Assembly: GCF_024679095.1 (NCBI RefSeq)
Contig: NC_066517.1
Location: 22,624,540 to 22,688,539, forward strand
Reading direction: 5' to 3'
DNA: 64,000 bases
From: Eriocheir sinensis
Taxonomy: Eukaryota; Arthropoda; Malacostraca; Decapoda; Varunidae
Position numbers and translations under genes: made by a program. The notes below the pieces were generated by a model, which ran no database searches, was not told the origin of the DNA, and saw only the letters and a program-made list of their open reading frames with translations. Shown piece after piece: positions 1 through 10,504 of the stretch; the first letter of the stretch is position 1, and the number at the start of each line of letters is the position of its first letter.

Positions 1-97
1 AACTGGGTCTATATTCATCTGTATTTTGGGTTGTTAATGAAGAACTTAACTAGATGAACTGGTTGCTGGTGTAGGACAAGTAACTGGCACTTCTAAT

Positions 98-383
98 CAG
101 TACCAGTTGAAAGAGAAGGAACAGTACATTATATTCCCATCAGTAGTAACAGTGTCATCTTCATTCACATTCAGTACCAGTAGAAAGAGGAGCAACAGTG
201 CATCATTTCTCATCAGCAGTAAGTGACATTCACATTCAATACCAGTAGAAAGAGGAGGAACAGCACATTATATTCCCATCAGTAGTAACAGTGTCATCTT
301 CATTCACATTCAGTACCAGTAGAAAAAGGAGCAACAGTGCATCATAGTCTCATCAGCAGTAAGAGTGTTGTCCTTATTCACAG
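98..383. repeat. 65-74 bp minisatellite ending at a 3' splice site
   Basis: Four tandem units, each opening with CARTACCAGTAGAAAGAGG-like sequence and closing with a TTCATTCACATT-like pyrimidine stretch. The last unit ends in TTATTCACAG, which is the acceptor of the first visible FNTA exon. The array therefore forms the 3' end of an intron, and every unit carries a version of the acceptor region. The unit boundaries were read by eye. Confidence 0.8.
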
Positions 384-1687
384 GTTATATGATGGAGAAC
401 TAATTTACGTGGACCAGCTGTTGGAGGAGGACGTGCGGAACAACTCTGCGTGGAACCAGCGGCACTTCACCATCACCCAGACGACGGGCTTCACTAAGGA
501 GGTGATCCAGCGTGAAGTGGAGTACACCAAGGCCGCCATTACCAAGGTGGTGGACAACGAGAGTCCGTGGAGCTACCTCAGAGGGTCAGTGAACATGAAC
601 ATTGGTTGGGGTAGACAGATTTACTTAGTGTAGAAATATTAAGTGGGTTGGGCTATGGTGGAGGATACATGGCAAGGGATGTGACAGATTTACATAGTGT
701 AGGAATAGCAGGAAGAGCATGGTCACAGTAATGCTAGTTAGTCTCTTGTCTGTTGATGTCAGTTAGATGGAGTGGTCCTTCACCCAACAAACTGGTGCAA
801 AGATTCATGCCCTTCACTTTCAGCTTTGCTACTAGGGGCATGGCATCTATATTTTCACTCTTGTCTCACCTCTAGGATATTTCTTTGTTTCATCATTTAG
901 AGGGTTCTTTTGTATCTCCCCAACTACTTCTTTAAACTCAAAATGATATGGATTCCCCTTTGGTTCTTGGCATGAATGTAACTCCCTAAGCATAACAACT
1001 TGACCATAAACATATCATTAAGAAGAATAGATGCAAGTATGTAGAGTAGTGAAGACATACAGCAGAGGGCAGTGACAGTAAGCGGAGTGTTGGCTGTACA
1101 GGGTGGTGCAGCACAGCGAGGGCGGCCTGGGCAGCGTGGGGGACCTGTGGGAGTGGTGCCAAAACATGTACAATGAGGGCCAGCGCTCGCCACACCTCCT
1201 CACCTTCATGCTGGACCTGATGGAGGACCAGATGGAGCGCCAACCTGACCTGCGGACCACACAACTAAAACGCTGCCATGAGGTGGGAAAAACATTCTCT
1301 CTGAAATATTATTCCTATTCTTCTCCTTTCCCTCTATTTCCTTCCTTCCATTTGTGCATCATGTTCCTGCTTCTCTTTATAGTAACTTCATTTCCTCCTA
1401 CAAAATAATAAATTTGATGAATATATTAAAAAAACTTCAGTATTACATGTATGGCAATTGCCCCCCTCCCAATCTTATTTTCCATTACAAGCTTCAGGGG
1501 TTTTGGTTTATGCTACTCAAACACCAGTGTGGATTTCTTAAAATTTATTTCTTGCATAACTTGTTCCTTTTCCTTAAAGTCTTACTGCTTGCAGATCTGT
1601 GAAGCCCTAGCAACAAAACACGACAAGATTCGTCGAGAATATTGGCGCTACATTGAAAGAAATTTAAGTCACAGGTTTGGTGCGTGA
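384..1687 (+). CDS. FNTA: Protein farnesyltransferase/geranylgeranyltransferase type-1 subunit alpha, 3' part
   Basis: The alpha subunit shared by farnesyltransferase and GGTase-I, which attach isoprenoids to CaaX proteins such as Ras and Rho in the cytosol. Three exons are visible: 384-584, 1102-1282 and 1595-1687 (stop TGA 1685-1687), each bounded by AG and GT and joining in frame. The first carries prenyltransferase-alpha repeats (pattern ELxYVDQLLxEDVRNNSxWNQR, then NESPWSYL). The second matches the helical region before the C-terminus. The third has the family-typical IRREYWRYIERNL ending. About 157 residues are present of the roughly 330 usual for animal FNTA, so the 5' half lies upstream of the window. 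The intron before 384 ends in a minisatellite. An AATAAA at 1942-1947 could be the polyadenylation signal. The identification rests on colinear similarity over all three exons. Confidence 0.93.
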
Positions 1688-3036
1688 GAGAGGTAGAACT
1701 TAATTATGAAATATTTATACTGTCATAACTGTAAGGAATAGTTTGATGGCATTTAACAAAGACAGGCAACTTTTTTTTTTTAATGAAAAAAGTGAAACAT
1801 TTACTACACAGCAAAAGTGAATGCAGCTACTCATCACTGCCCTGTCCCCAGGGCATCCATCCAGGGATATTGTTGATGCCTGTGATAGTCACAATATAAA
1901 GCTATAGAACAATTTCACAATTTTTATTATAATGTAAAAGTAATAAATATACAAATTTGTCAACATAAAGGCTGGGTTCTTCCATTAAGCATAGCCAAGA
2001 AGCACAACCTGACAGAAATTGTCCAGCACTACTGATAGCAAGCAGCTGTTGTGCCAGCATTTGCTTTTGATGGTGGCAATGTTACTGAGATACATATCCA
2101 AACTTTGAGGTTATCAGGGAGGTGGTGAGTTTGTATTTGTACCACATGTTGTTACACCTTGATCATCATTGGCATGGGAAGTGCCTGTTAGAAATGTTTG
2201 GAGGCTTGTACTTGCATTCATCACTGCAGTGTTTGGGGCACGAACACAACCCTTGCCTACCTGAATATTGTGGCCTTCTGCCCTGATGGCTCTTGAACCA
2301 CCCACCACAATACATGCAGGGTAAGACACTTGCCACATGTACTTTTTGCTATCACTAATGTATCACTAATCTCAACAAGAAGTGTACTCCCAGATAGTCC
2401 CATAACTGCAAGTATTATCAGATGTCACTGGCCTTCACCAAATAATCTAGTCACAGACATGCAACACTACACCTCTGCTAACGACACACCAAGTGGTCCA
2501 CACCCCAAGTGACTGCTATTTTGTCCGTAAGACTCAAGGCAGTGCCCCTACCTGTCCCACCTTGAATTCGTTACATATATGGATTGTTAACTGATGAATT
2601 ATGAGCCATAGTATTAATTTTCAAGTATTCAAGCAATAATATTTATTTAAAGCTTCATGCATAGACATTGGATCTGGAGTAAATATGATTGGTCTGCATG
2701 ATGTATAAGTGGTGATATTCTCCACTGGTCAGGGCTGAGTGACATCTGACAATTTTGTAGCTAAATATATTCTTCAGTCATGCAGAATATATGGGGTCAC
2801 CTGTTAAGCAGCCTCACTCTGATGTAATTATAATTACTAAACCTGAACAATAGAGCAAAATTTAAGTGGCTGGGATTATACATTTCTTACAGATTCACAG
2901 ATTATCACCTGTGGAGTGTGCAAAAAAAATGACAATTGTTTCATGATTTTTGTAATTAAATTAGATTACATCCAGGGCATCTGGTGAAAAGGCCTCCACC
3001 TTCACAAGTGTAAGGTTGTGCACGCGAGTGGGAGAG
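1688..3036. other. FNTA 3' UTR and intergenic DNA
   Basis: AT-rich sequence with an AATAAA at 1942-1947, about 255 bp after the FNTA stop. No other coding signal or known element was recognised; short open frames here show no family similarity. Confidence 0.5.
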
Positions 3037-3357
3037 GCAGTAACCGTGGCCTCCAAAAGGTGCTGGCCTGGGCATCGTTGATGACGTCACAATACTAGGC
3101 AGGTTTTCAGGTTCAGTGCATTGAAATGTTGTACTCTTACTGATATCAAACTACCGAATAGTATTACGGAAAACTGAGTCTACCATTTTGTTCATATATC
3201 ATGAACATGGTAGGCCATTTTCCTTAATACTATTTGGTAGTTTGCTAATATCGGAAAGAATGCAATATTTCAATGCACTGAAGCTGAAAATCTGCCTAGT
3301 TTTGTGATGTCAACTTGAGACCCTGGCCAGTATGTTTTAGAGCCCATGCAGTAACCC
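3037..3357. mobile_element. Foldback (hairpin) element, about 320 bp
   Basis: A long imperfect inverted repeat. The left arm (3037 to about 3195) begins GCAGTAACCG and the right arm (about 3212 to 3357) ends CATGCAGTAACC on the same strand, so its complement pairs with the left arm. Pairing continues inward through GGCCTGGGC/CTGGCCAGGG, GACGTCAC/GATGTCA, CTAGGCAG/CTGCCTAG, CAGTGCATTGAAATGTTG/CAATATTTCAATGCACTG and CAAACTACCGAATAGTATT/AATACTATTTGGTAGTTTG, down to a loop near 3200. No coding sequence is present. It is best read as a foldback or hairpin MITE; its superfamily was not determined. Confidence 0.75.
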
Positions 3358-3619
3358 ACAGCATATTGTAGGCTGAGGGGGACATAGTATAAGATTGTTT
3401 TGTTGTTACATACATGTGTATAATGTACATTATAATATGATCTCTATTTATTATAGATTTACATATTAGGCTATTTTTGCATTTTGTAAATTTAATGTTT
3501 TTTTTACCCTAAGGCAGTGGTGGGATCAAGGAGACAGTAGTCCCACATAAGTGGGATGCCTCAGCTCCCCTTTTTTCTCTTCCTCTCCTATACTTCATCA
3601 ATTTTTTAAAGGCACTTTG

Positions 3620-3990
3620 GGCACCTCACAGTGCAGTGGTTAGCATCCCTGACTGCAAATCTGCAGGCTTGGATTGGAAACCCAGCCTGGGCAGTCAGCA
3701 TACAGCCCACCCAGCTCTTCATCATCCCTTTCAGGATGGTCAATAAATGGGTACCTGGGGAATGTAAGCTGTGGTAACCAGCCTGTTATACTGATGGGTC
3801 AATGGGACTTCTCCCACCACAGGCTCAAAGGGCCAATGAGCACCACCACCACACGCAGCTATTGCACGTGACCCCACCTTTACCTTACTTTGGGCCCAGG
3901 TACCCCCATCTGCTATGTCATAGGACAAGCTTCCAAGGCAGGGTAACGACCCAATGTAACCTCGGGTCACTCCACTTATCAACGTTGCAA
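3620..3990 (+). mobile_element. tRNA-derived SINE
   Basis: The head contains a polymerase III A-box-like stretch (GTGCAGTGGTTAGCAT at about 3631) and a degenerate B box (GGATTGGAAACCC) about 35 bp later. A roughly 300-bp non-tRNA body follows. The same A-box phrase occurs in the SINEs at 4830-5031 and 24838-25081, on the other strand. Confidence 0.65.
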
Positions 3991-4089
3991 AAGCAACGCT
4001 GCCAAGTTATGTAGAATTTATACAAAGTTTGTTATTAACAAAAAAGGAATCATTCATATAACCTATGAAAACTCTCATACATACAAACA

Positions 4090-4419
4090 TTAGTGTTGCA
4101 AACTTTTGATGATACGAACATGCCCTTAAGTAAAATTTTGGGTGGAAGGTTTTATTCACAGTCCAACATGTGGTGGCAGCAATGTAGCCATCACAATGAC
4201 AAAGTGGACATAGAGCGGTGCAAGGTGAAAAAAATGGTGAACATCGCCTGTTCATACATGAATCATTCCAGCATTAGTATGATTCTCAAGGACAAGATTA
4301 TGGAACATGTGAAAAGTTCAAATGCCATTGCAGTCTACTTGGAATGTTGGACTTAGGAATAAAATGACTTGTGAATGACCACTCGGAACCAAACCTGCTC
4401 GTAAATAGGGGAGAGACTG
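4090..4419 (+). mobile_element. Tigger/pogo-type DNA transposon remnant
   Basis: An open stretch at 4093-4353 encodes a degraded helix-turn-helix resembling the N-terminal DNA-binding domain of Tigger/pogo (CENP-B-like) transposases: the core reads KKMVNIACSYMN, then SSISMILKDKIMEHVKSS. Immediately downstream, 4365-4419 read on the reverse strand starts CAGTCTCTCCCCTATTTACG and continues GAGCAGG, like a Tigger terminal inverted repeat. N-terminal coding next to a terminus implies an internally deleted, non-autonomous copy. The catalytic domain is absent. Confidence 0.6.
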
Positions 4420-4829
4420 AATAGCCTTCTTATAAATTTAAATTAAAGAGTATTTAAAATTCATTTGGAAGTAATTGATACCTAAAAATAAGGAATTTGT
4501 TCAAAGATAATTTCTGCTTTCTTTAGTCTTGGCCAACCACGCCCAAAGTGCCTTCATAAGATGGATGGACTATAGCTGGCTGCCTCCTCTCATTGTTTAC
4601 TTTGCTTTATATTTAATCCCCACTTTCACCTTTTACACTTGGATTGCCTTACATTTTACTAGCACTCTCTTCAATGTTTCTTTTATGCTCATCCTTACCA
4701 CGACTGCAAAGAGGGGGAGGAGGTTTCCAGGAGATAATTTACTTCTGTCACCCATACTGCAGAAAAGACAGAATGGGCAACAGAACTGAACCATCTTACT
4801 ACCCCCATTCCTTCCTCCCTGCAGCTATG

Positions 4830-5031
4830 GTGTGGTGGGGCATGCGCTACAACTGCGTGTGGCCTCGGTTCTCATCTCCATCACATTAGCCCTCGAATCA
4901 GAGATGGGTAAGAACTCATTACCCCGGGATACAGGGCCGATGTGGCAGCTGGGTGGACTGCCCATGCCCAGGCTGGGATTCAAACCCGGACCCGCAGCTA
5001 GCCTCGTTAACCACTGCACCACAAAGGAGCA
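4830..5031 (-). mobile_element. tRNA-derived SINE
   Basis: On the minus strand the element starts near 5031 with TTGTGGTGCAGTGGTTAACG (A-box-like), followed by GGTTTGAATCCCAGC (B-box). A body with CATCTCTGATTCGAGG and a 3' portion containing GAGATGAGAACCGAGGCC follow. Fragments of that 3' portion recur near 16540-16600 and 58866-58915. Confidence 0.7.
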
Positions 5032-6106
5032 TAGTGTGGCTAAGCTTAAAAAGAATTATTGAAGTGAGTGCCAAAAGCATTGCATGCCACCACCGTCAAT
5101 TAAACTTTACAATGGTGAGAACTTTTGTGAAATGTGTTGGAACTTAGCACAGCCTGCCTGTTCTGTGACTCGCACTCCACGGGTTAAGTAATAAAGCTTT
5201 TGAATCATAAGGAATATGGAAAGGGGAGGAAATGTGAAGATTACAGAGCCTTGGGTTAAGTGGGGAAGTTCATTGAAATGGAACATGTAAACTTATTGAT
5301 TTATCACCGTGATGTGAGGACAAAAGGTCTCAGTTGCCAGATCTAAAAATAAACTAAAGAGGATGAACTTCTTACCTAAGCCTTTGAAGCCCCACACTAA
5401 AGTGGGATAAAATTTTCAGAGCCGCATCAAGAGTTGATGAGAATATAAATTTTTACGAGAACTCTGTGAAGCAAAATACCTTCATCTGAGCTAAAAAAAA
5501 ATTGTGCAAAGTATTACAAAACAATAAAATATGATTAAAGTAAAACACATGGTATTAATTTTCCTAAAAGTAATGGACTGGAATGATGTGTGACTAGTTA
5601 CTGCTAAGCTATCATATGGAACAGCTACTATCCATCAAGGAGAAAAAAATAGTGCATAACTTTGTAGGTATTGGATATAAATTAATATAAAATTTAATCT
5701 GCACTTCCATGTCTAGCAATTTTAGGTAAGGTAAAAATCTAGTCAAAGATGCACCCCTCTACACTAGAGAGGCAAAGACAGTGGGCCTGCTTAGGTCCTG
5801 AGGTGGTATTATGTGTGTACAACTGCACACTGCCCGATGAGCATAATTCAGAAGCAATCAAAAAAGAATTATACAAGTTAAAAATTGTACGTAGAATTCT
5901 TTTCATATAAACATCTGAAATATATTCTTGGACATACAGTTGTGGGTATTTACTTGTTAGAGCACCATGAATAGACAAGATTATCCAGTGGTTACTGCTC
6001 ACCAACACCCAGGACCATGCCTGACCCTGTTTCCTGGAGCAACACAGTGGAGACAGACATAAAAACAAGGAAAATTACCTGCGAACACAAAGAGAAATAC
6101 TTAATA
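5032..6106. other. Intergenic stretch, no feature recognised
   Basis: AT-rich sequence between the minus-strand SINE and the TXNDC9 stop. Part is presumably the TXNDC9 3' UTR. The open frames here look random. Confidence 0.4.
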
Positions 6107-7497
6107 CTAGTCTGAGTCACTGTCGTCGCTGTCATTATTCCTGCCCCGGATGGTCTTCTTGCGGTAAACCTCCGTCTTTGGGCCTGACTTTGAGGTGGGT
6201 GGGCACAGCAGGTCGCCCTGGTACTCTATCACGTCCGCCCGGGCAATCCTCCACTCCATGGTCTCGGTGGAGAAATCGTCTGTGTTGCCAAGGTCACTGA
6301 AGCCCACGATGTAGTCTCTGGTCTTTCCCTTCTTCACGAGGGATATGGTGGGCAGGATACGGATTTTCAAACGTTCTGAAAATGTCAGAGCGTTGTTTTT
6401 GGGATTTGATCATTATAACCATCATTCATATACCTGTACTAAAGCTGACATTCTGCTTTCCCTTTATAGTGTAATAGTAATAGTAATAAAGGTTTTCAAA
6501 TGTATTGGCGAGGTGTTTTTTTAATTTGTATTCATGAACTTTATCCTGTACAAACTTTTTAAGCTAAAGACAAGCACACCGCAACATCTTATGGGTCCTT
6601 ACCAGTCAAAAATGGAGCCTTTTCAGCATTTATTTTGCAGAACTTAGTTTCAATGTGATTCTTGGCCAGGATGTTGAGGTGTTTGTCCACCAGCTTGCAC
6701 CGCACAAACTGGTCTCGGTAGAAGTGGCACACCACATTCTCAGACTTCTTAGTGGTCTCAAAGAACTCCTTCTCATCATACAGCTCTGTATACTCTCCAT
6801 GACCCTGTGAGGAGGGAAGGGAGACATGTAGTAAAGAATAAGTCATGAAATGAGGATAATTCCTTGACCTTTGCTAATTTAGCTATCACAATGCAAATAA
6901 CTGAATTCTACATTTTACCCCTAGCCAGGCTGGTAAGGACGCTGCTGACTGGGTGTTGGCAGACAGGGTATCTTATTTCTCTGTCGCCTGACACCCTCAC
7001 ATCCATAAGTTCAGAGAATATTGATATTTCTTAACTAAGCAAGATAGCACCACTATAAACACTTCCCTGCACTCTGATAGGTTGGGGCTGACCATCAGGC
7101 CCCACCAAGAAAGTCTAACAGTGCCATCAGCAAAATGTAAAAGTAAGTAAATACATAAAGGAATACCTACAAAATCCAATCCCTAACACAACTGTCAAAA
7201 GAATCAATTGTAAAAGACTGTAGCACTGGCAAGACTTCAAAATTCAAGAATCATACAAGAAACAGTAAAAGAAAAATAATATAAAGGCAATCGGTGCTTA
7301 CATTGCTGATCCACTCCTGTCTCTTCTCCTGCCTCTTCTTCATGGCACGTAACCTGTCCTTGAATGGCATCAAGGTCGTTTGAGTCCATGTTATCCAGTC
7401 GTTCAATCTCATTATCCAGCTGGTTCTCAATGATCTGAGTGGCAGCAATCAGCTGTTGTTCCACCATGGCATTGGCACTTCCGGCCATGATGATGGG
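6107..7497 (-). CDS. TXNDC9: Thioredoxin domain-containing protein 9
   Basis: TXNDC9 is a phosducin-like thioredoxin-fold protein that binds the CCT/TRiC chaperonin and modulates actin and tubulin folding. Exons on the minus strand: 7302-7497 (ATG at 7486-7488, after acceptor CAG 7498-7500, implying a noncoding first exon), 6603-6804 and 6107-6375. Exon 1 encodes an acidic coiled-coil start ([18 protein letters not shown]). Exon 2 has GHGEYTEL and [11 protein letters not shown], and exon 3 has [24 protein letters not shown] and the acidic DSDDSDSD tail. As in the family, the CxxC site is replaced by VRC. Corrected length is about 218 residues (human 226). Oddity: reading frame is lost once in exon 1 near 7364-7370. 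MAGS...LDAI is in one frame and [17 protein letters not shown] in another, consistent with a net +1 or -2 nucleotide change. Exons 2 and 3 join cleanly. Confidence 0.93.
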
Positions 7498-7633
7498 CTG
7501 AAAACAAAAAGATATTCCAAATACAGTATCTTACAAATACTATCCACAAAAAGAAACTTACTGAGCATAGCTTAGTTTGAAACACAGGAGGGAATGTGCA
7601 CAGTAGAACAATACAAATACAAATACAATTGTT

Positions 7634-7986
7634 TAAGGGTTGGCAGTGGCTGAGTGGTTAGCATGCGGGCCCTGCATTCACCGCGTGCTGGACGACGCGG
7701 GTTCAAATCCCCACGCTACCACCTGGGATTTTTCAGTCACCACCGAGTGGCCTAAGACTACCCACATGCTGTCCTGAAGACCACCCATCAACCTGGACTC
7801 TAGAAGAAACCGTCCAAGTGAATCAAGAATGAGTTCCGGTGGGCGCCATGAGCCAAGAATAAATGACGGCACTATAAAAATTGCCTGTGCCATGACGGGC
7901 TTAGACCAACCACCAGGCCCCTGAAGAAAGCCTACCGGCGCTATAGGCGGTGGGGGGAAAAAAAAAAAAAAAAAAAAAAAAAAAAA
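7634..7986 (+). mobile_element. tRNA-derived SINE with poly(A) tail
   Basis: The head resembles a tRNA: A box GTGGCTGAGTGGTTAGCATG at 7648, B box GGGTTCAAATCCCC at 7699, then GCTACCA. A roughly 240-bp body follows, ending in an (A)28 run at 7959-7986. The extra length between the boxes resembles class II (Ser/Leu) tRNAs. The tail abuts the TTAA-type MITE at 7987. Confidence 0.8.
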
Positions 7987-8199
7987 CGGTAGCAGCGACA
8001 GACCAAATTTGTGGCTTTCCCGTGAACCAGCGACGGGCCAAATTTTTGCCATGATATAAACCCCCAAATTGATGATGCATAAACTGATTACAAATGCCTT
8101 GATATATATTATGAAATGGTTTGCGTATGATGATTTTTTCTCATTTTTCTCGCTTAGAGGGGCCTTTGAGAAACATGATCCCCGCAGCTACCGAGTTAA
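7987..8199 (-). mobile_element. TTAA-flanked MITE (piggyBac-like), copy D
   Basis: Reverse-strand copy of the family also at 19666, 34895 and 48383. Its right edge is GCAGCTACCGAG followed by TTAA (8196-8199); inside are CATGATCCCCGC, TTCTCGCTTAGAGGGG and GGGCCAAATTT. The left edge starts CGGTAGCAGCG directly after the SINE poly(A), so its TTAA and first CC are lost. Like copy C it has an extra segment of about 35 bp repeating the GGCCCGTCGCTGG end. Confidence 0.75.
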
Positions 8200-8264
8200 C
8201 AGAAGAGGCACCCCCTCATGACCACTAGCTTCCTTGCCTCTTCAGATATCACACGGTAAGCAAT

Positions 8265-8400
8265 GTGCCCGCTGCTCTTCTCTGGGCCTCTTCTTTTGAC
8301 CTGTATGACTTAGTAGGCCCTCCTCCTCTCGGTCCTCTCTTCTGATTATCCATGCACTTTGTTTTTCAATGGCGTTACACTACTTACCTTCCCTCACTAA
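8265..8400 (+). repeat. Interspersed repeat shared with the 30.2-31.1 kb region
   Basis: The phrases CCTCTTCTTTTGACCTGTAT, GGCCCTCCTCCTCTCGGTC and TTCAATGGCGTTACA reappear at 30225-30350 (+) as CTTCTTCTTTTGACGTGTAT, GGGTCTTCCTCCTCTTGAT and TTCATTGGCGTTGCAG. Reverse-strand fragments are at about 30775-30870 and 31060-31140. Class unknown; no terminal repeats were identified. Confidence 0.5.
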
Positions 8401-8409
8401 ATTACACTA

Positions 8410-8505
8410 TGGTCCACATTTTGAAATGTATCGAGCTCTCATTACGATTATTTTTCGAGGCCACAGAGAAGATTAACCAGATTTACATGGGTGATTTTCT
8501 AGTTC
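8410..8505 (+). mobile_element. 5' fragment of a PIF/Harbinger-like MITE
   Basis: CATTACGATTATTTTTCGAG, GCCACAGAGAAGATTAACCAG and ATGGGTGATTTTC align with the start of the copy at 48605-48825. The rest of the element is missing before the LINE fragment at 8545. Confidence 0.5.
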
Positions 8506-8544
8506 ACAGTAGTTGTAGTAGCAGTTGTCATAGATTTAGGTGTC

Positions 8545-8762
8545 ATCACCACGGCCAGTCTGGGGATCCGTCTGGTATCGTTGCCAGGAATTTGTCCAGC
8601 CTCTTCTTGAAAGTTTCTGTGCTGGCACCGGTCAGGTCTCTGATGACCCTTGGTAGACAGTTGAAGAGCCTGGGTCCAGCACAGATGAAGCTTTCTGCCT
8701 GTATTGTCTGGATCCTCTGAAAGTGGCAGTTCAGTGACCTCCTTGTGCAGGACCTTCCAAAT
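8545..8762 (-). mobile_element. Non-LTR retrotransposon RT, C-terminal fragment
   Basis: The minus strand encodes the tail typical of many arthropod non-LTR RT proteins: QRIQTIQAESFICAGPRLFN, CLPRVIRDLTGA, FKKRLDKFLATIPDGSPDW. Only about 70 codons are present. It lies head to head with the plus-strand RT that starts at about 8745, so two different insertions meet here. Confidence 0.75.
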
Positions 8763-10190
8763 CTGCTGAAAGAACTAGCAGAAGAGCTTTGCCACCCACT
8801 CACCATCTTGTACAATAAATCCATACAAACAGCCACTGTACCCAAATTGTGGAAAGAAGCCATAGTATCCCCAAACCACAAAAAGGGATCCAAGAGCCAA
8901 GCCAAAAATTACAGACCTATAAGCCTCACAAGTATTTTATGCAAAGTTTTAGAAGAAATAGTAAGAGACACATTGATAGCCAATTATGAAGAAAAACAAA
9001 CCCTATGTGACAATCAACATAGCTTTCGAAAGGCAAGATCCTGCCTTACAAATTTATTAACTGCAATCACAGACTGGTCAGACTTGCACGACAACAACCA
9101 CCCATTTGGTATAATCTATTTTGACTTTGAAAAAGCTTTTGACTGTGCCACACAAGAGACTCATCCACAAGCTCCATCAAACTGGTGTTAAGGGACACAT
9201 ACTCAGCTGGATTGAAGACTTCCTCACAAACAGAGTCCAGAAGGTGAGGGTGAATGGAGCCTTGTCCGCTCCAGCCAGGGTAACCAGCGGAGTACCCCAG
9301 GGCTCTGTACTGGGACCCGTGCTCTTCTTAATCTACATAAATGACCTCCCTATCAACATTACTTCACAATGCAAACTCTTTGCAGATGACACAAAATTAT
9401 ATGGCAAAAGCAGCACAATTGCAGAAAAGAACACCATACAAGAAGACATCAACAAACTGATGGAATGGTCCAAAACATGGCTGCTTAGATTCAACAGCCC
9501 CAAATGTAAAATGATGCACATTGGCCACCATAATGACAGACACCCTTACAAGATGGAAGACATCTACATAAATCAAATAACAGAAGAAAAGGATCTGGGT
9601 GTTCTGTTCTCAGAAGATCTAAAATTTACACATCACATTGAAAATATAACATCGAAAGCAAATAGCTTGTTAGGCCTCCTCAAATGTACTTTCAAGCACT
9701 GGACAGAGGAAGGTTTTGCCAGTGTATACAGAACATACATACGCCCCCATCTGGAATATGCTGTGCAAGTGTGGAGTCCACAAGGTAGAGTAAACATCAA
9801 TAGAATAGAAAAAGTACAAAGAAGAGCGACCAAAATTATCCCATCACGTAAGAACCTCCCTTATGAAGAGCGGCCGAGAAGACTCAACATTCCCAAGCTG
9901 GAGAGAGAGAGGGGACGTGATCCAAGCCTTCAAAATAGTGAGCGGCGTGGAAAACCTTGACACACACACACTTTTCCAAACCACAAACACAACACACTCC
10001 AAACCAACAGAGATGCAACAAAACACAACACACCTTCACGCACGGAGTTGTAAATACATGGAACTCACTACCAGAACACGTGGTAAATGCTACAGCCACA
10101 ACATCATTCAAAAACAAAGATGACAAACACAAAACACAGATGAATATGGAGGCGGGCAACAGGATCTATGTAGCTCATATGTAAATTCCG
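8745..10190 (+). mobile_element. Non-LTR retrotransposon (CR1/jockey-like), 5'-truncated and frameshifted
   Basis: Reverse transcriptase motifs in order: LLKELAEELCHPLTILYN; the NYRPISLTSILCKVLE block; motif A FDFEKAFD (about 9120-9143); motif B GVPQGSVLGPVLFLIYINDL (about 9286); motif C FADD (about 9380); then EKDLGVLFSEDLKF, YIRPHLEYAVQVWSP and the terminal VVNTWNSLPEHVVNA with FKNK (about 10045-10120). The frame changes near 9145, right after motif A, and at least twice more near 9900-10050, around a GAGAGAGAG run. The 5' end, including any endonuclease domain, is missing. It is therefore a dead copy. CR1-like clade is suggested by the thumb-region pattern but was not tested by phylogeny. 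Confidence 0.88.
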
Positions 10191-10504
10191 TGGATTTTAT
10201 TGGCAAGTCTTATTGATAATTACGGTGACTCACGCGGCCTCCCTCCCACACCGTGACACCTCTGACAACTGCTCTTATTTACCGCTATACCCGAGCCCCT
10301 GCACCTCGCCACGCCATTATTCCCCACACAGACTATTATACAAGACACAAAGACTACATCAAGCTCACAGGAAAGGCCATTAATCTACCAGAGAACATAA
10401 ATTTCCATACCAAATGAGGAGCGAAAGGAAGGCGTGTGCGAGGGACAGTCTGCTACTTGATCTTGATGTCACAGCTTTCTTCTTTTGGTCTCGGTCTTGG
10501 ATTC

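Noticed and set aside
6107..7497. TXNDC9 as a pseudogene
   Set aside because: Introns and splice sites are intact and only one frame break is seen; a sequence error or polymorphism is more economical.
7634..7715. Possible functional tRNA gene
   Set aside because: A and B boxes are present, but arms pair poorly and the sequence continues into a body and poly(A) tail, so it is a SINE head.
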